64,000 nt of DNA from Thuidium tamariscinum (taxonomy: Eukaryota > Streptophyta > Bryopsida > Hypnales > Thuidiaceae), in the NCBI GenBank assembly GCA_947034885.2, contig OX344755.2, forward strand, positions 684,501 through 748,500, given 5' to 3'. Position 1 is the stretch's first letter. Every line of letters starts with the position of its first letter. A model generated the notes under the pieces. It searched no databases. It worked only from the letters and a program-made list of their open reading frames with translations, and had not been told where the DNA came from. This document shows, piece by piece, positions 54,798-64,000 of this stretch. The position numbers and the translations under genes were made by a program.

Positions 54798-55778
54798 TTA
54801 ACCCTTGAACATCACAGGGGTCATTTTTTAGACCTTTGATTCTGGGAGACTGGATTCATCAAACCTTATAATGTTTGCATCCGTATGGTGGATTTCCTTG
54901 AAAGAAATGAGTTTAGATTGATGAGGTTGTTGGCTATAGATTTGTATGGTGAAGAATGCAATAATGGGTCATTGCAAGAAAGACCGACCGATTTATGCAG
55001 CGTTTTCCACAGTACTGCTGAAATTTTCGGGAGTACTATATAATTAGAAAAAAAAATTTTAATATAAAAAATATATTTTAGGTATATACCTCTAAGAAGA
55101 AGGTACCCTAGGAAGGAAAAATGTAGGAAAATTCTCTAAGTAGGAGAACTAGAAAAGTGCAAATTTTCATGAAAATAGCTACTTTGACATTTTAATTTGT
55201 AAGAAATAGGAAAAAGAATTTTAAGAAAAACTAAAAATTGGAAATTGGAGAGAACTTTATGATGAAGATATTTCACCAAAAAAATGATCTCAAAACCATC
55301 TCAAATGTTCAAAAGTATGCGCGCAAGGGAGGCCTGTTTGCGCATATGTAGAGGAAAGAGAATAATTATTTTAAAGATTTCCTTTGGTAGAAACATGCCT
55401 ACCTAGTATGGGAATAGGCCACAGAAATTTTAGCTTTAGATCATTAATTTTGGATGCTCCCCAGTACTAAAAACCCCTAAACCGCAAAGTGTGACAAATT
55501 AGCTTAATTGAAATTTAATTATAAAATGATTTTTGAAAATTTCTGAAAAACAAGGAATTTGATTGTTGTCATGTCAGAAATCTTTAGTCAAAATTTCAAG
55601 TTAATATGGTTCATACTTTAAAAGTTATAATCAATAACAACTCTGTCATTCAAAGTGTGACGCAAAATAGTACCGGTCTTTCTTGCAATCACCCTAATCA
55701 ATTCAAGTTCAAATTATGTGTTTTTTTTTTAATGGTCTTGTCTTCAGAGTCGTTTAGTTTGTGACGTTTAGGGGTTAA
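54798..55778. mobile_element. TTAA-flanked miniature element split by GGGTGA copy E
   Basis: TTAA at 54798-54801 with CCCTTGAACATCACA, and TTAA at 55775-55778 with complement CCCCTAAACGTCACA. Removing copy E (54966-55694 plus one TAAT) leaves about 240 bp, the same size class as 57361-57589. Non-coding. Confidence 0.62.
54966..55694 (+). mobile_element. ~0.73 kb GGGTGA element, copy E
   Basis: The ends are GGGTCATTGCAAGAAAGACC and complement GGGTGATTGCAAGAAAGACC, with TAAT on both sides (54962-54965, 55695-55698). It is nested in a TTAA-flanked element. Confidence 0.8.
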
Positions 55779-55909
55779 ATGGTCACTTTTCAAGCAAACT
55801 ACCTTACCTTAGAATTGTTTGAAGATAGGTTATTGCATTGGCAGATCAATGAAGCTTTAATTTGATGCTTGCAACCACACTTGCCTCAAGTGAACAATAA
55901 AAAATATAT

Positions 55910-56780
55910 AAGGTAAGAGGCTCAGAAACGCAAGATGTTAAATCGGTCCCATGAAGTGGCTCTAGTGGGGCAAATCTCATTTTACTAGGGTTTGATAGAG
56001 GTTTGGGGTTTACATTTTTGTTTAGTTTTTTGGTTGTATTTGATCCTCTCAAAACTAATTCGGGGGCTCTAATGCCTAATACAAACTCAAAATTTGAAAA
56101 AAAAATTTACGCAAAAAATAAAAAATTTTAGTGTTTATCCCTGTGGACTTCATGGGACTGATTTAACGTCACGCCTCAGAAACTACTCATTTAAGGGCTG
56201 GTCCACCTTTATCATGTATTTTCTTAGATGCTACTATTTTTACTCATTTTTCAGTCAATTTTTTAAAAAAAATTAAAAGAACCTAACATGAGTGGTTTCA
56301 TATTTTTTGGAGTATTTATGAATTATTTATGAATTTTCAAATGAAATCTGGTATAGGTCCCTATTTGTAATTAGTAGGCCTTTGAAACCCACACATGCTT
56401 AGTTTAAAAAAAATCTGGTTTTGTTATAAAAAGTAGCATTGCAACATGTAAGAAGTAATAGAGATGATTTCTAAATGCTATTGTTTCTAAAGCTGAAATG
56501 AATGCTTGAATCAATCATTATTTTAGATTTTTTAACATTTGTAAGAAGGAAGTTGGACTATTAATTCTTATTTTGAATAAAATTAATAGACACTTATATG
56601 CTTAGTTAGAAAAGAACCCATTGTGGCTCTTAAACCATCCATTGAAGAAGTATAAATTAAACCTTATCATGCTTTGATGTAATCAAGATATCATTTTTCC
56701 ACAATCAAATATCCATTTCACATCCTCCTATTGGACAGTTGAAAATGCATGCACTGATTATCAAGTACATTCCTTTATTA
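55910..56780 (+). mobile_element. Family F element, copy 3, split by a Mutator-like miniature
   Basis: The left end GGTAAGAGGCTCAGAAAC is interrupted at 55930. The body resumes at 56175 with CTCAGAAACTACTCATTTAAG and follows the same order as 28689-29297. The right edge is approximate. Confidence 0.5.
55930..56174. mobile_element. 245-bp Mutator-like miniature element
   Basis: A 9-bp duplication CTCAGAAAC (55921-55929 and 56175-56183) flanks terminal inverted repeats of about 28 bp, whose best part is GTTAAATCGGTCCCATGAAG against GTTAAATCAGTCCCATGAAG. A 9-bp duplication fits the Mutator (MULE) superfamily. The host sequence is family F copy 3, whose other copies lack it. Confidence 0.78.
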
Positions 56781-57360
56781 ATAGAAACTAGGCATAGTTG
56801 CAAAAAGTAGCTGCATCCACCTAAATTTCATAATATCTACTAGATTCAGAAGAGCAAATTTAAGCAATACAATTAATTTAGCTCCTCAGTTAATTATTTC
56901 AATCAATTTAGCTCCTACACTAATTTTTATGGCTAATTTAGCTCCTATTTTATTTTATACAATTAATTATCTCCTTGGTTGATTCAGAAAAAACAAATTT
57001 TAGCTCCTTACTTTAAGGTAGGTACACCCAAAAAAGCCACTTATTCATACTAAGCCTAGTTCTTGCTATTAATTAATTCAAATTTTTATGTAGTCTTGTT
57101 GGTAAGTGAAAGCATGTTCCAACGCACCAAAGAACGCAGGATTTGGATATTGTATGCAAAAGTTATTAACAGTCAAAGTCTGTTTCTAAAAGCGCCATCT
57201 ACAGTCTGTGAACATGGCTGATTTCGAAAATGTATGTGCACTGTAGATGGCACTTTTAGGAACAGGACGCTTTTGGGTATATTCACTTTAGATCCTCAAT
57301 TGAATAGTTTTTATAGTGCCTGAATTCTCAGTGGAATTTCGGTAGGTTATTGCAAGTATA
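56781..57360. other. Intergenic AT-rich DNA
   Basis: It contains repeated 'aatttagctcct' phrases near 56,870-57,005. An inverted pair, AAAGCGCCATCTACAGT and TGTAGATGGCACTTTT, lies near 57,190-57,260. No gene is seen. Confidence 0.4.
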
Positions 57361-57589
57361 TTAACCCCTAAACGACAAGCCGGTGGCCGTAGAATTGAGG
57401 AATTTTGATACCGTGGGAATCATTGGTTTAAAAAAATCTAAAAACACACGTTGGAAGTCAAAGCACTATAGAAGATCTTCCTTTTCCACCCCTAATTCCG
57501 AGGATGAATGATTGCAATTCTGTCCTACATAGAAAGATTCCCTGAAGTTCATCGACCAGAAAATGGCTTCGGCGTCGTTTAAGGGTTAA
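57361..57589. mobile_element. 229-bp TTAA-flanked miniature element
   Basis: TTAA at both ends, with terminal repeats CCCCTAAACGAC and CCCTTAAACGAC. The body matches 36526-36759. No coding capacity. Confidence 0.82.
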
Positions 57590-57769
57590 CTTACCAATAA
57601 CCAGTTCTTGAACTTGCAATGTCAAACTTTTCTTTAGATTTAGCAATTTTTAGGGTTCAAAGATGGGTTCATTCTAACTGAAGTTTGAGTCAATCTCTTG
57701 TATATGGATTATGGATTTCACCATTTAGCACAATTTGTGGTACAATGATGAAGGCAGATGTATATGGAG

Positions 57770-58415
57770 GAAGGTGTTGAGTAATTACTTGAAACTTAAA
57801 CTATAAGAGAGGGCTCTAGAACAGTGACAACATTTTCAACCATCTAATAGGAGGTTGTGAAATGGATACTTGATTGTGGAAAAATGGCCTCTTGATTATA
57901 TCAAAGCATGGTAAGATTTAATTTATACAGCTTCATTGGATGGTTTAAGAGCCACAATGGGTTCTTTCCTAACTAAGCATATAGGTGTCTATTAATTTTA
58001 TTCAAAATAAGAATTAATAGTCCAACTTCCTTCTTACGAATGTTAAAAAATCTAAAATAATGATTGATTCAAGCATTCATTTCAGCTTTAGAAACGATAG
58101 CATTTAGAAATCATCTCTATTACTTCTTACATGTTGCAACATTTGCTACTTTTTATAACAAAACCAGATTTTTTTAAAACTAAACATGTGTGGGTTTTCA
58201 AGGCCTACTAATTACAAATAGGGACCTATGCCATATTTCATTTGAAAATTTATAAGTAATTCATAAATACCCCAAAAATTATGAAACAACTTGTATTAGA
58301 TTCCTTGTTTATTATTCTTTCAGTGAAAAATGAGCAAAAAATATAACTATAAAAAAATACACAATAAAGGTGAAACAATCCTTAAATGAGCGATTTTTGA
58401 GCCTCTTATCTTACC
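57770..58415 (-). mobile_element. Family F element, copy 4
   Basis: It is related to the copy at 12114-12760 in the same orientation and inverted relative to copy 3 only 1 kb away. The right end is GAGCCTCTTATCTTACC. The left edge is approximate. Confidence 0.5.
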
Positions 58416-60160
58416 TTGAAATTTTGCATGATGCATTTGTCATTTTCAAATTCTATTTGGTTGCACACAAAAGTCTAGAGTATCATTTTTGCAAACATTT
58501 GAAGAAAAAATTATAAGTGACTGTAGGAAAAGAAACTCAATGCGTATTGATAAAAAAAATAATCCAAAAATATTTAATAATAAATTAAGTAAAATATTTG
58601 CATTTAGTTATACTTTTGAAAAATACAAGTAATAGAAAAAATAGGAAGAAAAAGAATAAAATTTCATACTAAAAAAATAAAAATATATATTTTTTCAAAA
58701 TACAAAAAATTAGGAAGAAAATGGAAAAGGTGTGTGTTTGGTATTTTTTGAAATTGAGCATTAAAAAATACCCCAAGTAGACATGATTGGAAATTGGGCC
58801 TTAAAATTGAACCTCATTGCTTTACATTAGCTAAGCTAGAACATTGAACTAGGGCAAGATTGATGGCCTATGTCTCATAAAAACACTATAAGGAAAATAG
58901 GCCCTAATCTATAGAATTTTTTTATAGAAAAGTGTCTGAAGTGACAGCCTAATGTTTGAAATGATAGTTACAATTTCTTGAAAGTTGACACTTTGTCAAT
59001 GTGGTCAATGTTGCAATGTTTGTCAAATTCTTGTTCATTTCTCAATCAACTTTGACAAACAAGGTTAATGTCTTCTTAAAAACCCAACAAGATTTTACAT
59101 ATAATTTTTATTTTAGATACAAAATCATGAAGTTATCATTTACTAACACTATGAGAAAATGTACCTCATTACAATCTTCAATGACTCATCATCAACACCT
59201 TAGCATTACTTGTCTATAGTAGAAGAAAACTTCCTCTATATATTTGGAGTGGTAGGAAGTTGATCAATCCATGTGGGATATATGAATTCTAGAAGTTGTA
59301 GGAGTTCATAATGAAGTTAAAAACTCAAAATTTTGTATTAAGACTAAGATTCTAAACCTCATTTGAGCATAATAGAATGTCTTTTTAAAAAATAAATTGA
59401 ACTTAGACTAGTTAAAATATGAATTGGAGTTTCAAGTTCAAAAATCCATTTGACATTTCAAATTGCCAATCAAAAGTTAGGGACAAATTTCAAAGAGGAA
59501 ATTTTTAAAAATATAATAAGAACTATTTCAAACACCTCTTTGAAATTCCATAACTTTTGATTGAAAACTCAAAATGTTAGAAGAATTTTTTTAGGCAAAA
59601 CTTTAATTGACTTTCTAACTAATGTTAGTTCAATTGCTTTTGAAAAAATACATTATACTATGCCTAAATGAGGTCTGAAGTCCTAGTTTTAACACAATTC
59701 CTATTTCTAACTTGATGTTTGAACCTTTAGGCTGGATTAAAATTATTATTTTTATTTGATCAAATCAACACTTTTTGTCCTATACTGTCTTAGTCAACAC
59801 ATCTTAATTAACACTTTCTTGTTCTATATTGTCCAAATCAACAAACAAAATCACCACTTTTGCGTTGATTTGGTCATTGATTTTCTAGTAGTGTTCCCCT
59901 TTCTATAATGCCATATACTTTTTGGCGGCATGTTGAAGCCTATTTCTCATAAATCTTCTAAATTCTTAGATAATTGGTCTTCACTTGCCTTAATCCTTTT
60001 GTAATACTAATTTTTATAACTTCAATCATCACTGTAGGTTGGCTTTTATTTTATTTTATTTTTCAACAACTATTTTTGAAATGAAGGCCAACACTACTAG
60101 GCATGGATGTCTCAATGTGTGCATTTTGTCCCAATTTAACAAATATTTTCTTATCCACTT
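58416..60160. other. Intergenic AT-rich DNA, nothing recognised
   Basis: No gene is seen. From about 59,740 it becomes related to 42,600-43,050 before SABATH gene 2. Confidence 0.4.
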
Positions 60161-61391
60161 GTTTTTATGTTAACATTAAACAAATGGTAGAATTTTGCAT
60201 TGTTATTGAAAAAACAATGAGCCAAATGCTTATTAAAATGGTCAATTGCCATTGAATTAGGACTAATTTATTCAATCATAGGTTCAAATTTCTACTTAAA
60301 TTAGATTTTAAGAAAATTCTAATCAATAAAACATAGTATTTTTTAAAAATTCAAATTAATTTTAATAAAAAAATCCACTAGTCACTCCTCACTGTAGTAA
60401 ACTTGCACACTTTCTTTATGAACCTGACAAGAAAATTGAATTCAATATAAACCCTCTATGTCATGTGCTAGAAAGCTTATAGTACACTTTAAGATTCAAA
60501 TAGAGTGAATGTGACATAACTTTTATGCTCCAATTAAGCTAAGTATTAAAACATTATGGATAGTATGCCAGATATTCAAGAATGTTTTTTAAGAGAGGGT
60601 CAAATCAAAGAGGTCTACGAGCAAACTCCACTCCTTCAACTTCATGAATATGGAATGTGAAAAGGTTTTCACAAACCAGAGTTGTGGGCCAGCTGTAGGC
60701 GTCAGTCTCCGCTTCCTACGGAGCAACGGCTACATCCATGCTACATCCTTGAGCAACACCTTAATAAAAGTAACTTGCTTTGGGTCAGCAAGGACGGACG
60801 TTATGGAAGGGAATGATTCCTCCCTAGTCATAGAGATGGAATCGTTGCGTGAGCTTAAGAAAATTGGCAAGTCAGTTTGGAAGCCAGTTTGGAGCACTAA
60901 GCGGCCTCCTTTTTCTACTACTAACAGCAGTCACGTTTGACTTGAAGAGCTAAGCTCCAGTGAGTGCACTTGCTTGCCGAACAAGCAACTGCACAGTTTT
61001 CCGAAGTCTAGCAGAGCTTCAGAAATATATACATATAAATTGTGCAGCACCCCAATCGAAGGTTTATAAAAGGGCCAAGATGCGATGTTCCTTGGTGATA
61101 ATCATAATTTTCTCTCTGATAGAAGGCATCCCGCGCTGTCTGTAAACAAGGTAACTGCACATCAATGGCAGGCGTTGCTTCCATGCATTAAGAATCAGCT
61201 GTTCGTACGAATCTGGAATCTGCTCTTCGAACACTCTAGCACATTGATTCGATCAGCATTTTCAGGTTCTTGATGCTACGTAAAGGTTTGCATGGGTTAG
61301 AACACCGTGACTTCGATGTAGAAGCTTAGCTAGTTTGCAGTTTGCAGCACTGTCGATCGAATTGCATTCATTTGCGTGAGCCGTTTTAGCT
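60161..61391 (+). promoter_or_regulatory. Promoter/leader region of SABATH gene 3
   Basis: It parallels the region before gene 2 but lacks the 0.83 kb insert and has one rather than two-plus 76-bp units. TATAAAT at 61034-61040 lies about 350 bp before the start codon, with 'ttccttggtgataatcata' downstream as in the paralogues. Confidence 0.5.
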
Positions 61392-63679
61392 ATGGATGAG
61401 AAGGCAGTAGCAGGTGGAGGTGAGGTTCATGGTGACACAGAGATGGCCAGCCGTGGAGGCGAAGAGAAACCGAGGAAGGTTGTACGAGCCATAGCTGGAA
61501 TGGCGGGTGGCGCAGGAGAGTTCAGCTACACCAGAAACTCATCGGTGCAATCTCAATCCATAAATACCTTGAAGCCGATCTTGGAGCAAGAGATTAAGGA
61601 GCTGGATTTCTTCAAGGACGACTGGAGGGGGAGCGCGATTCGTGTGGCTGATTTCGGATGCTCCGTGGGAGCGAATCCTCTTCGATATGCGGAGATCTGC
61701 TACCGAAGTGTGTGCCAAGCTGCAAGCTTGAGCAGCAGCAGTGGGAGGAAGATTCCTGATGAGGTGCAGTACTTCTTCTGCGACTTGCCTTCTAATGATT
61801 TCAACACTTTGTTCCTTCAAGTGGAGGACTGGAAGAAAACGCAAGTCACGAGCATGGAGGATTTCTATGTCTCGGCAGTCGCGGGATCGTTCTATAGACG
61901 CCTCTTTCCCAGAAGAAGTCTTCACGTCGCAATCTCTGTCTTCGCGCTTCACTGGATGACTCAGGTAACATTCCTTGCAGTTCGGCATCGATGCCATTTT
62001 CTTAAAACTACTCTATTGCAGAGGAGTATGCTTATTTGTCCGTCTAATGTGTGACACAAATCTATCAAAGTTGCACTATTTCGAACTGATGTAGGGTGAA
62101 ATATTGCTCTAACGTATCAATTTCCACAAAAATGACTCTAGGCTTCTAGACAATACTAATTATCCTCTCCCCTCACCAATAGGACAAATCAATGTAATTG
62201 AGAATTGTAGTTCCATTGTCAAAAAATTATTGTTGATCATGGCATACGCTATTACAAGTTCAATGGAATCATCACAATAGATGTGAATCAATTAAGCTTT
62301 CTTACACATTATGTAGAGTGGAACTAAGTTGTGGCTATTGCTTTGTTGTCCAGGTACCTGATGCAGTATTGGACAAATCTTCACCTGCTTATAACAAGGG
62401 AAGAGTGTGGTTAGACAATAACAAGAATGTTGCAGCATTGCAAGCCTTTACACAAACTGCAAGGCAAGATCTTCGTGATTTTTTGTTGGCTCGAGCAGAT
62501 GAAGTTGTTCCAGGTGGTTTAGTTCTTATTTATACTCGTAGACGTGTGAATGAGCGCCATCCACAAATTCAATGGCCTAGGGAAGGGGTGAATTGGAACA
62601 TTTACAATGAACCTCTTGAGGAGACATGGGAAGAACTGGTCATTGAGGTATCTTCTAGTTCACTCAAGTCAATTTTAAAGAAAAATGTAATTCACTTTCA
62701 ATTGTCTCTACCTCAAACAAGAAATAGGAATAATTTTTATACATATATTTCTATACACAAAGTATAAAATAATGATACCAATGACAACGCACTTACTTAT
62801 CCTCTAAATCATGTATTATTGCTTAGTGAAGGGAAAATGATACTTAGGCTAAAGGGATGTCAACACTAATCTATTACCTTAGACTAAAATTGATAATTTC
62901 CTTGTATTTTTTTTTATTGAATCTTCTATAGTAGATGACTACAATAGAACATTTTATAATTTTCAAACATTTAATCTAAAGCACATAGAGACTAACAAGA
63001 TACAATTTTCTAAACATTATTGTTCACCAAACTCATCCCATTTGCATGAATTTGATATTATTATGATTTCAAGTTTCTACAAGAGATTTGTTCTTTGGAA
63101 TAATGGTCACCAACATATTAATATCATTTCTTTTAAGCAATTTTCAATTTTCTTTTGTATATTTTGACAATTACTTAGGCTCTCCCATCGGGAAAGACTC
63201 AATGATGAGATTCCAAGCCTATAGAGTTCCGTCACGTGTTCAATAGAGTGATCTAGTTCATCATATGCATTTTAATGACTTTCTTACCAATTTATGCATT
63301 GGTTACAATGCAGGGTGTAATAGAAGAAGAGAGAAGAGATACCTTCAACATTCCACTTTGCTTTCATAGCGTGGAGGACATTAAAGAAGCTGTAGAGTCT
63401 ACAAATGCTTTCTATATTAAACGATGTGAGATCAAAGAGGAAAACTTCTTACCCCCAAATGAAGCACAACAGATTCTTGCTGACCCTGAGGCATATGGCC
63501 AATTCTTAAAAAATACCACAAGGAGTGCATTGAATGCGATCATGGTAGAGCATATTGGTGAAGAAAAATGCCACTTGTTTTTTGAAGGTGTGGAGAGAAA
63601 TGCTGCTAGGGCTGCACGAGAGAAGAGGGTGACCAACGTGCCCATGAATTGCATATTGGCTGTTTTGATCCGAAAATAG
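61392..63679 (+). CDS. SABATH-family methyltransferase, gene 3
   Basis: Exons are 61392-61964, 62354-62647 and 63314-63679 (GT-AG, phase 0), giving 410 residues. Motifs: GEFSYTRNSSVQSQ (42-55), DFGCSVGANP (88-97, Pro where Thr is usual), CDLPSNDFN (130-138), AGSFYRRLFP (164-173) and ALHWMTQVP (186 on), with H187 and W188 in the pocket positions seen in several characterised SABATH enzymes. The C-terminal half carries GGLVLIYTRRR and EERRDTFNIP. No break is seen, and of the three its promoter is the least disturbed. The substrate is unknown; a small aromatic or fatty acid carboxylate is a family-based guess. Confidence 0.9.
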
Positions 63680-64000
63680 GCTTTTGCTTGTTGTTTGGTT
63701 TGAAAACAGGTCCAACAAGGATTTGAAACAAAACTAATTGGAGTAATTGATATTTGTATTTCTCTACATAGTTTTTATTTTTTCAGTGATTTTTGTACAT
63801 GACTCTTGAGGGATTGAGGAAATCTTGGCAATGGACAAGGTTTCCAAACTGTAAGCCTTCTAATTGAGCCACCTACTGCCTTTAGTTAGTGAGAACCTCT
63901 GAGATTCTAGATTAATGCCACTGCAAGTTGTCTCTAAGTATGACCTCCAAAGCCTCCTAATGTGCCGTAGTCATAGGCCTCTACATCTTTTAATACACTA
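63680..64000 (+). other. 3' flank of SABATH gene 3
   Basis: It matches the sequence after gene 2 (48,160-48,420). The window ends here. Confidence 0.5.

Noticed and set aside
1-64000. tRNA, rRNA and LTR retrotransposon genes
   Set aside because: I looked for conserved tRNA arms, rRNA-like stretches, reverse transcriptase motifs and paired LTRs and saw none I could support by eye.

Overview
The window looks like nuclear DNA of a land plant. It holds three paralogous SABATH-family methyltransferase genes (a plant family) with spliced, phase-0 introns, a short interstitial TTTAGGG telomere-type run, and AT-rich intergenic DNA full of small inverted-repeat transposons. The diverged SABATH sequences and a piggyBac-type transposase, which is uncommon in seed plants, make me lean towards a non-seed plant such as a liverwort or fern. 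That last step is a weak inference.

Left part (about 0.7-25.3 kb): a nest of mobile elements inside one another. The outermost is a TTAA-flanked piggyBac-type short element (717-25325). Inside it lies a TTAA-flanked foldback element (1074-25041). A piggyBac element carrying a broken transposase (1204-24421) sits in one arm of that foldback. Inside the piggyBac is a 16.9 kb hAT transposon (1910-18787) with a perfect 8-bp target duplication, CATTTATT. Inside the hAT is a further TTAA-flanked short element (6189-7114). The hAT carries three long open genes: a BED/hAT transposase with an unusually long acidic C-terminal tail, a protein-kinase-like protein on the opposite strand, and a coiled-coil RING-H2 protein. 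Each gene has a GC-rich block of CCGTC/GACGG repeats and a TATA box in front of it, and a similar GC-rich block lies just inside each end of the element. I regard this kinase- and RING-carrying giant hAT as the most novel system in the window.

Middle (25.3-31.2 kb): non-coding repeats, a foldback sequence, a copy of a ~0.6 kb inverted-repeat family also found inside the hAT, and a broken fragment of a plant 2-oxoglutarate/Fe(II) dioxygenase gene.

Right part (31.2-64 kb): three SABATH genes in the same orientation, each with three exons (CDS about 32.05-35.46, 45.88-48.16 and 61.39-63.68 kb), with related promoters and 3' flanks. They are separated by repeat-rich spacers. A relic of a SABATH 3' flank at about 50.1-50.6 kb suggests at least one further copy was lost. 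The spacers hold at least five copies of a ~0.72 kb element that makes 4-bp target duplications, two copies of a GGTCAATTT-ended element, a CACTA-type and a Mutator-like miniature element, TTAA-flanked miniatures, and several hairpins. Two of these insertions enlarge intron 2 of SABATH gene 1, and one splits the leader of gene 2. I saw no tRNA, rRNA or CRISPR. All calls rest on reading the sequence by eye; no search was run.
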